Positions 9,061 through 17,064 of a stretch of DNA of 64,000 nucleotides are shown in pieces; position 1 is the stretch's first letter, and each line of letters starts with the position of its first letter. The position numbers were made by a program, and so were the translations under genes. The stretch spans positions 19,765-83,764 of the forward strand of contig JAGAMK010000069.1 of assembly GCA_017624735.1 (NCBI GenBank). The letters run 5' to 3'. Source of the DNA: Clostridia bacterium (GTDB lineage Bacteria; Bacillota; Clostridia; Oscillospirales; Acutalibacteraceae). The notes beneath the pieces are model-generated. The model worked only from the letters and a program-made list of their open reading frames with translations. It had not been told where the DNA came from and ran no database searches.

Positions 9061-10593
9061 ATGAATAAAAAAAGCAGAAGTTCAAATGCAATTAAAAATA
9101 TTATAGTGGCCCTGCTATGTCAAGGTCTTACATTCGTGTTTAGTTTTGCAACAAGAACAATTTTTATCGACTTGTTGGGTGATGAATACAACGGAATTAC
9201 AAGTTTCTTCCAGAATGTAGTTTCCATGCTTTCATTTACGGAACTGGGTGTAGGCATTGCAATCATTTATGCACTTTATAAACCAATTGCTGAAAACGAT
9301 ATTGAGAAATTGAAATCCTTGATGGGATTTTACAAGAATGTTTACAGAATACTTGCTGCTATTATTCTTGCATTGGGAATTTTGGTTACTCCGACATTAA
9401 AATTCTTTCTTGAAACGGATGTTCCTTTAGGTGAATTGTCTTTGTATTTTATGATTTACCTTGGCAATACAGCAGTCAGTTATCTTTTTATTTATAAAAG
9501 CTCAATTCTTAATGCTGACCAGAGAAACAGAACTGTCAAACTTATTACAACCCTTTTCCTTATATTACGAAATGTTATTGAGATAGGAATTTTGTTACTT
9601 ACTCACAGTTTTATTGCTTACCTTTTAGTTCAACTTGTTTGTACTATTCTTAACAATCTTACAATTTCTGCAGTTGCCAATAAGTATTATCCTTGGCTTA
9701 AAGAAAAGTCAGTAAAACTTGATAAAGTAGAAAAGAAAAGTATTTTTGACGACGTTAAGTCAATGTTTGTATACAGAGTAGGCGGAATCCTTTTAAATAA
9801 CTCTGCAAGTTTGATAATGTCAAGAATTGTTGGCGTTGTAGTTTTAGGTTTTTATTCCAACTATAATCTTTTTATCGGTGCGGCAACAACACTTTTGGAA
9901 CTAATATTCCATGCCTTAACCGGAAGTATAGGAAGTCTTAATTCAGCAAAAGATACTAAATCGTCTGAAAAGGTGTTAAGAGAATGTAATTTTATGGCTT
10001 TCTTCTTATATACCATATGTTCTGTTGGCATGTTTGTTTTGTTGGATGATGTTGTATATCTTTGGTTGGGTCCCGAAAGACTTTTAGGTAAAGCGGTATG
10101 CTTCGCAATGATAGCAAATCTGTACATTTACGGTATGTTGCAGGGCGTTATGGCTTACAGAACAACAACTGACCTGTTTAGAATAACAAAATACATTATT
10201 CTTGTAACTTGCACATTAAATGTTGTATTATCTATTGCTATGGGTATCAAATGGGGACTTTTTGGCATCCTTATTGCAACATCTATCGCAAGACTGTTGA
10301 CAAACTTCTGGTATGAACCGCTCATGCTTTATAAAAAGATATTCAAAATGCCTGCTTCAAAGCATTTTATAAGACAAGCGCTTTATTTTGCTACAACACT
10401 TGTATCGGGCGCAATTACATATTTCGTGTGTGAAAAACTATTCACAGAAGTAACAATTATTTCAATAGCAGTTAAGTTTGTATTATGTGTTGCAATACCG
10501 AGTGCAATAATCTTTATTTTGTATTTCAAAACAGAAGAATTTGGTGCACTTAAAAGCAGAGCATTCGGGCTACTTAAAAAGATAAAGAGATAA
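9061..10593 (+). CDS. Polysaccharide repeat-unit flippase (Wzx-like, MATE/PST superfamily)
   Basis: A 510-residue membrane protein with about 12-14 hydrophobic helices, beginning IKNIIVALLCQGLTFVFSFATRTIFIDLLGDEYNGI, the usual start of oligosaccharide flippases. It should move the undecaprenyl-PP-linked repeat unit across the membrane for the EpsG-like polymerase. It is the last gene of the polysaccharide operon; a weak hairpin follows the stop. The start ATG has AAGGAT upstream. The MATE/PST fold assignment is firm; the transported unit is inferred from the neighbours. Confidence 0.88.
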   Translation: MNKKSRSSNAIKNIIVALLCQGLTFVFSFATRTIFIDLLGDEYNGITSFFQNVVSMLSFTELGVGIAIIYALYKPIAENDIEKLKSLMGFYKNVYRILAAIILALGILVTPTLKFFLETDVPLGELSLYFMIYLGNTAVSYLFIYKSSILNADQRNRTVKLITTLFLILRNVIEIGILLLTHSFIAYLLVQLVCTILNNLTISAVANKYYPWLKEKSVKLDKVEKKSIFDDVKSMFVYRVGGILLNNSASLIMSRIVGVVVLGFYSNYNLFIGAATTLLELIFHALTGSIGSLNSAKDTKSSEKVLRECNFMAFFLYTICSVGMFVLLDDVVYLWLGPERLLGKAVCFAMIANLYIYGMLQGVMAYRTTTDLFRITKYIILVTCTLNVVLSIAMGIKWGLFGILIATSIARLLTNFWYEPLMLYKKIFKMPASKHFIRQALYFATTLVSGAITYFVCEKLFTEVTIISIAVKFVLCVAIPSAIIFILYFKTEEFGALKSRAFGLLKKIKR

Positions 10594-10600
10594 AATAATA

Positions 10601-10631
10601 GGTTGGCGGTTTCCCGTCAACCTTAAATTTT
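10601..10631 (+). terminator. Weak hairpin after polysaccharide operon
   Basis: GGTTGGCGG pairs with CCCGTCAACC with one G-U, closed by a TTT loop, then TTAAATTTT. The U-tract is broken, so termination may be partial and the VanZ-like gene may be read through. Confidence 0.5.
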
Positions 10632-10648
10632 AACAGAGGAGGAATTGT

Positions 10649-11242
10649 ATGCTTAAAGATATTTTTCATTATATTTATTGTATGTCAATTCCTTCAACTA
10701 TGATAGTTTTACTTATTGTATGTTCATTATGGCGCTATATTGTATCTAAATGCGATGGTATAGCAAAAAAGAAAATATGGAAAAATGTTAATATCGTTTT
10801 ATTCCTTATTTGGATATTTTGCGTAGTTTATATGACTGTGTTTTCCCGTGGTGATAAATCAGAAATCAATCTCATACCATTCCGTTTTATTTTTGAACCA
10901 TTCAGAACCGGTAATGAGGAGTTTTTCAGAACAGGTTGGATGAATATTTTACTATTTGTCCCTGGTGGTATGTGGTTATCTTACGGTACAAAAAAGCAAA
11001 CAAAAGCAAAATGTATTTTGCAGGTTATATTTTTAATGCTTGCAAGCATTTTAATTGAAACTTTACAATGGTATTACAAATTAGGAACAGTTGAAACTGA
11101 TGATGTTATTTGCAATACTTTGGGTGCAATAATAGGTGTTACATCCATTGAATGGGCAGGAAAAATAGGTAATATTATTAAACCCTATTGCTTCAAATTG
11201 TTGAATTTCATAAAACAGATAATAAAAAACCTGATGAGTTGA
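10649..11242 (+). CDS. VanZ-like membrane protein
   Basis: A 197-residue protein with five probable helices. The VanZ signature is visible: NLIPFRFIFEPF, WMNILLFVPGGMWLS, ILIETLQWYYKLGTVETDDVICNTLGAIIG. VanZ family members are small membrane proteins; some raise tolerance to teicoplanin or lipoglycopeptides, but most have no assigned role. It follows a polysaccharide operon, as VanZ-like genes often do, and AGAGGAGG gives a strong ribosome site. Its stop codon lies inside the following terminator hairpin. No resistance function is claimed here. Confidence 0.85.
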   Translation: MLKDIFHYIYCMSIPSTMIVLLIVCSLWRYIVSKCDGIAKKKIWKNVNIVLFLIWIFCVVYMTVFSRGDKSEINLIPFRFIFEPFRTGNEEFFRTGWMNILLFVPGGMWLSYGTKKQTKAKCILQVIFLMLASILIETLQWYYKLGTVETDDVICNTLGAIIGVTSIEWAGKIGNIIKPYCFKLLNFIKQIIKNLMS

Positions 11243-11262
11243 ATCATCAGGTTTTATTTTTT
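11226..11262. terminator. Bidirectional terminator between VanZ-like and EamA genes
   Basis: A strong stem AAAACCTGATGA/TCATCAGGTTTT with loop GTTGAA is flanked by A-runs on the left and T-runs on the right, so it can stop transcription in both directions. It contains the VanZ-like stop codon and the last codons of the opposite gene. Confidence 0.88.
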
Positions 11263-12114
11263 TCTCAATGAATTCCAAGCATTAAAAAGTGCTGCAAAAA
11301 TAATAATCGTATATCCAACAAAACTTAAGGCATCTGGTAAATCACCAAATACAACAAGGCTTAAAAGTGTTGTGAATATAATTTGTGAGTAGTCATAAAC
11401 AGAAATTTCTTTTGCTGGTGCTTTTGAATAGGCGGTGGTAATAAAGTATTGTCCACCACTTGCAGAAAGTCCGGCAAGGATTAAGTAAAGCCATTGTTGA
11501 GCAGACATTGGTGTAAAATCAAAAACTAACCACGGGAAGGTTACCAAACAGGAGAATGCCGAAAAATAGAAAATAATCAGATTTCCTTTAAATCCGTTTT
11601 GTGTTAATTTTCTTACACAAGCATAAGCAAGACCTGCACCTATTCCTCCTAAAAAGCCCATAAAAGCGGGAAAAGCCTCAAACGAGAAAGATGGCTTCAT
11701 AACAAACAAAGCGCCTATAAACGCCGTTACAACTGCTAGAATCTGCTTTAAATTTGCTTTTTCTTTAAGAATGAATAATGAGAACACAACTGCAAAGAAA
11801 GGGGAGAGTTTGTTAAGCATTGATGCATCTGCAAGATTCATATTACTAAGGGCGTAAAAATTGCAAAGAATTCCCGCTGTACCTGCAACAGCACGAATAA
11901 GCAAAAAAACTATATTCTTACCTTTAGGTAATGCCCATTCCTTGTTTTTTGTAATTAATACAAATGCAAAAATACAGGCCACAGCATTTCTAAAAAAGCT
12001 TTTCTGAATTATGGGCAAATCTCCCGATAACTTCACAAAAAGACCCATAAGGGCAAAGAAAAAGGCAGAAACGATAATGTATATTATTCCTTTTGTTTTG
12101 TCGTTTTTAATCAT
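11254..12114 (-). CDS. EamA/DMT-family transporter (10 TM)
   Basis: A 286-residue protein with ten hydrophobic helices built from two EamA repeats (about residues 8-140 and 150-280). IIYIIVSAFFFALMGLFVKL at the N-terminus and the NAVACIFAFV/LLIRAVAGTAG segments are typical of drug/metabolite exporters. Family members move amino acids, nucleosides or other small metabolites; the substrate here cannot be predicted. The gene stands alone, converging on the VanZ-like gene. GGTGA lies upstream of the ATG. Confidence 0.88.
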   Translation of the reverse strand: MIKNDKTKGIIYIIVSAFFFALMGLFVKLSGDLPIIQKSFFRNAVACIFAFVLITKNKEWALPKGKNIVFLLIRAVAGTAGILCNFYALSNMNLADASMLNKLSPFFAVVFSLFILKEKANLKQILAVVTAFIGALFVMKPSFSFEAFPAFMGFLGGIGAGLAYACVRKLTQNGFKGNLIIFYFSAFSCLVTFPWLVFDFTPMSAQQWLYLILAGLSASGGQYFITTAYSKAPAKEISVYDYSQIIFTTLLSLVVFGDLPDALSFVGYTIIIFAALFNAWNSLRKK

Positions 12115-12144
12115 TTAACGTCACCATTATATATCTTACCACAA

Positions 12145-12173
12145 AAAATTCCCCGTAGCAATAAACTACGGGG
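12145..12173 (-). terminator. Intrinsic terminator of the uracil/xanthine permease gene
   Basis: CCCCGTAG and CTACGGGG form a perfect 8-bp stem around a 7-base loop. On the minus strand it is followed by AATTTTTT. It lies 20 bases past the permease stop codon. Confidence 0.85.
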
Positions 12174-12193
12174 AATAAATCTTTAATTACTGA

Positions 12194-13666
12194 TTATTCA
12201 GCATCATCGTTTTCGAAATCAACATTTTCCATGTTGTCTGCATGTGCTGAAAGAGCATCAGTAGCTTCTTCATCAGCTTGAAGCTTACCATTGTTAACAA
12301 CAAGGTTTGTAACAATACCGAAGATAAGAGCAGTTGCAAGAGCTGTAACTGTAAGAAGTGGTCCGCCTGTTGCAGGGTTTGTGCCGAAGTTGAGTGCAAG
12401 ACCGCCAATACCTGTAACGAGGATTGCACTTACAACATAAAGGTTTTTGCTGTTGCCAAGGTCAACCTTGTGAAGCATCTGAAGACCTGATACTGCAATA
12501 AAACCGTAAAGAGCAACACAAGCACCACCCATTACGCATTTTGGAATTGAGTTGATAAGAGCAACGAAAGGTGTGAAGAATGAAAGAATCATACAACCAA
12601 ATGAAGCTACAATAATTGAGATGACTGAAGCGTTTCCTGTGATAGCAACGCAACCGATTGACTCGCCGTATGTTGTGTTTGCAGCACCACCGAAGATACC
12701 ACCAACAATTGAACCAACACCGTCACCGATGAGAGTCTTATCAAGACCTGGGTCTTTAATAAGGTCTTTGTTGATAATTGAACCAAGGTTCTTGTGGTCA
12801 GCAATATGCTGTGCAAGTTCAACAACACCAATCGGAACGAATGTCATTGCAATGTTACCAATAGCAGCACCATCGATTGGAAGAACGCCCTCAACATTCT
12901 CTGTGAATGCCTTGAGAATCGTAAACTTAGGATAATCAACAATTGACTGAATTGTGAATGGGTCAAAAGCTGCCTTGAATGAGTCAAAACTCAAAATCTG
13001 AAGAGCAGCAATATCAGCAGCATTTCCGATAAGAGTAAGAATGAGTGCAAGAATATAGCCTGCACCTACACCGATAATAAATGGGATGAGACGAAGTGTC
13101 TTTGAGCCTTTAACTGATACAAGTACGATAGCAAGGAATGTAACAGCACCAACAAGGATTGTTACAAGACTATAATAGTCTTTGATACCGTTAGATGACA
13201 TCCAACCGGTAGCTGTACTTGAAAGTGAAAGACCGATAAGAGTAACAATAGGTCCGATAATTACTGCAGGCATAATCTTGTTAACCCAACCTGAGCCGAT
13301 TGCCTTGATAATAAGAGCAAGAACTACATAAACAAGGCCTGCAAAAGTAATACCGATAAGAACACCCCAATAACCGTAGTTCATACCGATAACTGCTGCA
13401 TAAGCACCAAGGAATGTGAATGAAGAGCCAAGGAATACAGGGCTTTTACGCTTTGTGCAGAGTGTGTACACAATAGTACCGATACCTGCACCGAAAAGTG
13501 CTGCTGCAGGGTCAAAAGAGAGTGTGTTGCCGTTGCTCATAGCATAAGTTGACATGAGAATCGGCACAAGAAGTGTTGCCGCCATAATTGCAATCATCTG
13601 CTGGAATGCAAAGACTAAAGTTTGACTGAACTTTGGGCGGTCACTGACGTCATAAATGAGTTTCAT
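12194..13666 (-). CDS. uraA: Uracil-xanthine permease (NCS2 family, UraA-like)
   Basis: A 490-residue NCS2 nucleobase transporter with about 14 helices. FAFQQMIAIMAATLLVPIL near residue 15, a GSSFTFLGAY motif, VVELAQHIADHKNLG and GVGSIVGGIFGGAANTTYGESIG match the UraA/PbuX group; the conserved Glu and His positions of these motifs are present. It would import uracil or xanthine with a cation. I set the start at 13666, where GAGGAGGAA lies five bases upstream; an ATG five codons earlier would sit inside that site. A leader with an attenuator-like hairpin precedes it, and upp (14452-15126) is nearby on the other strand, which fits uracil salvage. Confidence 0.88.
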   Translation of the reverse strand: MKLIYDVSDRPKFSQTLVFAFQQMIAIMAATLLVPILMSTYAMSNGNTLSFDPAAALFGAGIGTIVYTLCTKRKSPVFLGSSFTFLGAYAAVIGMNYGYWGVLIGITFAGLVYVVLALIIKAIGSGWVNKIMPAVIIGPIVTLIGLSLSSTATGWMSSNGIKDYYSLVTILVGAVTFLAIVLVSVKGSKTLRLIPFIIGVGAGYILALILTLIGNAADIAALQILSFDSFKAAFDPFTIQSIVDYPKFTILKAFTENVEGVLPIDGAAIGNIAMTFVPIGVVELAQHIADHKNLGSIINKDLIKDPGLDKTLIGDGVGSIVGGIFGGAANTTYGESIGCVAITGNASVISIIVASFGCMILSFFTPFVALINSIPKCVMGGACVALYGFIAVSGLQMLHKVDLGNSKNLYVVSAILVTGIGGLALNFGTNPATGGPLLTVTALATALIFGIVTNLVVNNGKLQADEEATDALSAHADNMENVDFENDDAE

Positions 13667-13806
13667 ATTTTTCCTCCTCAAATTTTACACCCGGCAGGCA
13701 TAAAAAAACCTTGCCAATATTGACAAGGTAAGAAAGCACTATGTAATGCCACACAACTATCTTGTCGATATTTATGTATGGAATTTATAATTCTGCCGTG
13801 TTATTG
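13667..13806 (-). promoter_or_regulatory. Candidate regulatory leader of the uracil/xanthine permease
   Basis: About 140 bases of leader lie between the promoter and the start codon. They contain the terminator hairpin (13702-13728) and, upstream in the RNA, a GACAAG segment (13761-13766 on the plus strand reads CTTGTC) able to pair with the CTTGTC of the terminator's left arm, a possible antiterminator. CGGCAG near the RNA 5' end can also pair with CTGCCG just after the U-tract. No known purine riboswitch core or PyrR-binding loop was recognised. Confidence 0.55.
13702..13728 (-). terminator. Leader hairpin/attenuator upstream of the permease
   Basis: On the minus strand CCTTGTCA pairs with TGGCAAGG (one G-U) around ATAT, followed directly by seven Ts, and the coding region starts only about 35 bases later. 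This is a premature terminator in the 5' leader. Confidence 0.75.
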
Positions 13807-13811
13807 TTTGG

Positions 13812-13841
13812 ATTATACCATATATTGTGTTTTTTTGTCAA
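13812..13841 (-). promoter_or_regulatory. Sigma-A promoter of the permease gene
   Basis: On the minus strand TTGACA, an 18-base spacer and TATAAT, both boxes at consensus. Confidence 0.82.
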
Positions 13842-13864
13842 TAATTTTAATAAAAAGTCAATTC

Positions 13865-14311
13865 CTATTTATCAAGAAATTCTATCAGGTCTTGCATTTC
13901 GTTCTCGTTGAAGACCTTGTAACCTGAATTTAGGAACATTTCAGCAGCAATACCATTACCTTGAGTTTTGTTGCCTGTGAAAGTACCGTCATATATTATT
14001 CCTTTGCCGCAGGATGGACTGTTTGCTTTAAATACAACTGCATCAGCTTTATTTGTTCTTGCGATATATAAAGCCATTTGTGCACCTTTAGTGTATTCAT
14101 AAGTTACATCTTTACCGTGATTACTGATAACTTTATCCCCGACAATTTCAGCAGGGTCACGTGGAGTTGAAAGACCACCCAATTGTTCAGGACAAACGGG
14201 GATAAGAGTATGATTTTTTGCCAAAGCCAATAATTCATCGCATTTGCAGTTGTCACCTTTGTAGCGACAATCACAGCCCATAAGACAACCGCTTACAATA
14301 ATCTTTGCCAT
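13865..14311 (-). CDS. DUF523 family protein
   Basis: A 148-residue protein of the DUF523 family (YbbK-like). The typical features are visible: SGCLMGCDCRYKG at the N-terminus, VCPEQLGGLSTPRDPAE, and FKANSPSCGKGIIYDGTF, with five conserved Cys that could bind a metal. The function of the family is not known. The ATG at 14311 has GGAGA six bases upstream; the longer frame starting at 14368 would overlap the promoter and is rejected. The gene is monocistronic with its own promoter. Confidence 0.87.
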   Translation of the reverse strand: MAKIIVSGCLMGCDCRYKGDNCKCDELLALAKNHTLIPVCPEQLGGLSTPRDPAEIVGDKVISNHGKDVTYEYTKGAQMALYIARTNKADAVVFKANSPSCGKGIIYDGTFTGNKTQGNGIAAEMFLNSGYKVFNENEMQDLIEFLDK

Positions 14312-14339
14312 AATGATTCTCCTTATTTTTGCTGTTTTA

Positions 14340-14368
14340 ATTATAACATACGTAAAAATTAGTGTCAA
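14340..14368 (-). promoter_or_regulatory. Sigma-A promoter of the DUF523 gene
   Basis: Minus-strand TTGACA, 17-base spacer, TATAAT; both boxes match consensus. It excludes the longer upstream start for this gene. Confidence 0.82.
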
Positions 14369-14387
14369 TTAACATTACTTTATTATC

Positions 14388-14416
14388 TTGCCAAAATTGC
14401 ACAAGTGTGATATATT
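14388..14416 (+). promoter_or_regulatory. Promoter of upp
   Basis: TTGCCA, 17-base spacer, TATATT, 36 bases ahead of the upp start codon. Confidence 0.65.
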
Positions 14417-14451
14417 AATTATTGAAATAAAAGTTGAAATGAGGCGTCAGT

Positions 14452-15126
14452 ATGTCAGACTTTACAAAAAATTTAGTAAGTTTTAACGACCATCCGTTAG
14501 TTGCTCATAAGGTTACTCATCTTTGCGATATCAACACAGGTTCAAAAGAATTCTGTGAGATTGTTGATGAACTTACAATGCTTATGGGTTATGAGGCACT
14601 TAAAGACCTTAAAACAAAATTAGTTCCTATTCAGGCACCACTTGCAGATTTTGATTCTCCTGTACTTGCAGAAGATTTCACAATCGTTCCCATTCTTCGT
14701 GCAGGACTTGGTATGGTTGATGGTCTTCGCCGACTTTCACCAACAGCAAAAGTAGGTCATATCGGACTTTACAGAGATGAAAAAACATTGTTGCCCGTAA
14801 CATATTACTATAAAATGCCGGTTGATATAACAAAAGGTCCTGTAATTATTGTTGACCCTGCTTTAGCAACAGGCGGTAGTGTTGATGCTTCAATTGACTA
14901 TCTCAAAAAAGAGGGATGCACAAACATTAAAGTTATGTGTATATTTGCATCTGATGTTGGTGTGAAACTCCTTTATGAAAAGCATCCGGATGTTAAAATT
15001 TATGCAGCACAGTATATTCCAACCGGACTCAATAAAGACGGTTATATTGTAACTGCTGCAGGTGATGCAGGTGACCGAATTTGCGGAACTTGCAGTTATA
15101 AACCCGCAAGACCGGCAAAACCATAA
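14452..15126 (+). CDS. upp: Uracil phosphoribosyltransferase
   Basis: A 224-residue enzyme that turns uracil and PRPP into UMP for pyrimidine salvage. Landmarks are VPILRAGLGMVDGL near residue 82, the PRPP-binding loop VDPALATGGS near residue 140 (the usual form is DPMLATGGS, so Met is Ala here) and the uracil-binding C-terminal GDAGDRICGT. Length is slightly above the usual 208-210 because of a short N-terminal and C-terminal addition. It has its own promoter and a strong terminator, so it is a single-gene unit; the divergently placed nucleobase permease may feed it. Confidence 0.95.
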   Translation: MSDFTKNLVSFNDHPLVAHKVTHLCDINTGSKEFCEIVDELTMLMGYEALKDLKTKLVPIQAPLADFDSPVLAEDFTIVPILRAGLGMVDGLRRLSPTAKVGHIGLYRDEKTLLPVTYYYKMPVDITKGPVIIVDPALATGGSVDASIDYLKKEGCTNIKVMCIFASDVGVKLLYEKHPDVKIYAAQYIPTGLNKDGYIVTAAGDAGDRICGTCSYKPARPAKP

Positions 15127-15131
15127 ATGAT

Positions 15132-15165
15132 TAAGGCGATTGAGTATTCAATCGTCTTATTTTTT
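15132..15165 (+). terminator. Intrinsic terminator of upp
   Basis: TAAGGCGATTGA and TCAATCGTCTTA form a 12-bp stem (one G-U) around GTAT, then TTTTTT. Confidence 0.88.
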
Positions 15166-15193
15166 GTAAAAAAATATAGTTTTAAATATTCTA

Positions 15194-15222
15194 TTGCTTT
15201 TTATTGTGGATTATTGTAAAAT
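15194..15222 (+). promoter_or_regulatory. Promoter of the divergent PAP2 gene
   Basis: TTGCTT, 17-base spacer, TAAAAT, 28 bases before the start codon. Confidence 0.6.
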
Positions 15223-15250
15223 TATGTAAAGTAATTTTAAGGGGTAAGTT

Positions 15251-15733
15251 ATGAGAATTATAGTTGTTTGTATTTGTGCTTGGTTTGTAGCACAGGTTAT
15301 TAAAGTTATTCTTAATACAATCAGATTTTTTATTGATAAGAAAAAGGGGAATGTAACAAAAAAAGTTACAATTGGAACTCTTTTTAAACTTGGTGGTATG
15401 CCAAGCTCACACACTGCAACTGTTATTTCTCTCAGTACATGCATAGGTGCTCTTGAAGGATTTGACTCAACAATGTTTGCGGTATCTGGTGTATTCGCAT
15501 TTATTACAATGTTTGATGCTTTCATGGTAAGACTCCCTGTTGAAAAACTTACGGAAGCATTCAATGTTGTACGTGAGGCTGTATTAGGTAAGGATTTAAA
15601 AGCCCTTAAAAAAGTTGAAGGACACACAATCCCTGAAATTATTGGCGGTTTCATTGTGGGTGCAGGTATTGCGCTTTTATTCCTTAATTATTCACCATTA
15701 TTCCCTGATTATGTTTCAATCTTTGCAAAATAA
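15251..15733 (+). CDS. Divergent PAP2 family protein (DUF212)
   Basis: A 160-residue membrane protein with four or five helices. It carries GGMPSSHTATV near residue 56, the PSSH part of the PAP2 phosphatase signature, and GHTIPEIIGGFIVGAGIA near the C-terminus, which match the DUF212/YuiD group. PAP2 enzymes cleave phosphate from lipids such as undecaprenyl pyrophosphate; whether this divergent group is active is not established. AAGGGG precedes the ATG. It stands alone between upp and metY with its own promoter and a shared terminator. Confidence 0.85.
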   Translation: MRIIVVCICAWFVAQVIKVILNTIRFFIDKKKGNVTKKVTIGTLFKLGGMPSSHTATVISLSTCIGALEGFDSTMFAVSGVFAFITMFDAFMVRLPVEKLTEAFNVVREAVLGKDLKALKKVEGHTIPEIIGGFIVGAGIALLFLNYSPLFPDYVSIFAK

Positions 15734-15754
15734 ATATCTCATAAAATACATAAA

Positions 15755-15781
15755 AACGGCAATCCGTGATGGATTGCCGTT
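15755..15781. terminator. Bidirectional terminator between the PAP2-like gene and metY
   Basis: AACGGCAATCC and GGATTGCCGTT form an 11-bp perfect stem around GTGAT. A's precede and T's follow, so it can serve both converging genes. Confidence 0.85.
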
Positions 15782-15787
15782 AATCTT

Positions 15788-17059
15788 TTATATCTGTGCT
15801 AATGCTTGTTCAATATCTGCGATAATGTCCTCAACATTTTCAATACCAACTGAGAATCTGATAAGGTCAGGTGATACGCCACACTCAACAAGTTCTTGGT
15901 CGCTTAATTGTCTGTGAGTTGATGAAGCAGGGTGAAGTACACAAGTTCTTGCATCTGCAACATGAGTAACAACTGCTGCAAGGTTCAGTGAATTCATAAA
16001 CTTCTCTGCAGCCTCTCTGCCACCTTTAACACCGAATGAAACAACACCACAAGTTCCCTTTGGCATATATTTCTGTACAAGGTCATAATACTTGTTGCCG
16101 GGAAGAGCAGGGTAGTTAACCCAAGAAATCTTGTCATTATTTTCAAGATATTTTGCAACTGCAAGAGCATTACTGCAATGTCTTTCCATACGAAGATGGA
16201 GTGTTTCAAGACCTAAATTAAGGTAATATGAATTCTGTGGAGCAGGAGTTGAACCGTAATCACGAAGAAGCTGTGCAACGATTTTGGTGATGTAACCTGC
16301 CTTGCCGAAATCCTTTGTATAAACTGCACCATGATAACTTTCGTCAGGCTGTGTAAGGCCCGGGAATTTATCGTTCTGTTCCCAGTCAAAATTACCGCTG
16401 TCGATAACTGCACCGCCGATAATATTTGCGTGACCTTCCATATATTTTGTTGTGGAATGTGTAACAATGTCAGCACCAAATTCTAATGGACGACAGTTAA
16501 TAGGTGTTGGGAATGTGTTATCAACAATGAGTGGCACACCGTTAGCGTGTGCAATCTTTGCAAATTTCTCAATGTCAAGAATATCAAGTGATGGGTTTGC
16601 AATTGTTTCGCCGAAAAGCGCCTTTGTGTTAGGCTTGAATGCAGCTTGAATTTCTTCCTCACTTGCATTTGGGTCAACAAAAGTAACGTCAATGCCGAGT
16701 TTTCTCATTGTAACATTGAAAAGGTTGAATGTACCGCCGTAAATTGTAGCGGCAGATACAAAGTGGTCGCCTGCACCCATAATATTTATGAGCGAGAAGA
16801 AGTTTGCAGCCTGACCTGAAGATGTAAGAACACCTGCAACACCGCCCTCAAGCATTGTGATTTTCTGTGCAACTGCATCACTTGTGGGGTTTGCAAGACG
16901 AGTGTACATATATCCTGGCTCAAGGTCAAAAAGCTTGGCCATAGCTTCACTTGTGTCATATTTGAATGTTGTACTCTGTACGATAGGGAGTACTCTCGGT
17001 TCACCGTTCTTTGGTCTGTAAGCACCTTGAACGCAATTGGTTTCTATTTTATAAGCCAT
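15788..17059 (-). CDS. metY: O-acetylhomoserine sulfhydrylase (homocysteine synthase)
   Basis: A 423-residue PLP enzyme of the Cys/Met metabolism family. It has YTRLANPTSDAVAQKI near residue 52, the tyrosine-bearing loop ATIYGGTFNLF, VDNTFPTP, and the PLP-lysine motif HSTTKYMEGH near residue 207. The roughly 420-430 residue size and the insertion after residue 220 are those of MetY rather than MetB/MetC (about 380). It would make homocysteine from O-acetylhomoserine and sulfide. It begins only five bases after the ApgM-like gene, so both form one operon. This neighbour could act on the same homoserine pool. Confidence 0.93.
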   Translation of the reverse strand: MAYKIETNCVQGAYRPKNGEPRVLPIVQSTTFKYDTSEAMAKLFDLEPGYMYTRLANPTSDAVAQKITMLEGGVAGVLTSSGQAANFFSLINIMGAGDHFVSAATIYGGTFNLFNVTMRKLGIDVTFVDPNASEEEIQAAFKPNTKALFGETIANPSLDILDIEKFAKIAHANGVPLIVDNTFPTPINCRPLEFGADIVTHSTTKYMEGHANIIGGAVIDSGNFDWEQNDKFPGLTQPDESYHGAVYTKDFGKAGYITKIVAQLLRDYGSTPAPQNSYYLNLGLETLHLRMERHCSNALAVAKYLENNDKISWVNYPALPGNKYYDLVQKYMPKGTCGVVSFGVKGGREAAEKFMNSLNLAAVVTHVADARTCVLHPASSTHRQLSDQELVECGVSPDLIRFSVGIENVEDIIADIEQALAQI

Positions 17060-17064
17060 TTTAA

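Noticed and set aside
12552-12935. 127-codon frame antisense to the permease gene
   Set aside because: A shadow of the permease reading frame without ribosome site; the same applies to other long antisense frames, for example at 33235-33711 and 42885-43388.
13667-13841. Purine riboswitch (guanine/adenine type) upstream of the permease
   Set aside because: The conserved J2/3 and J3/1 core and the two kissing hairpins could not be fitted. Only the attenuator hairpin and possible antiterminator pairing are supported.
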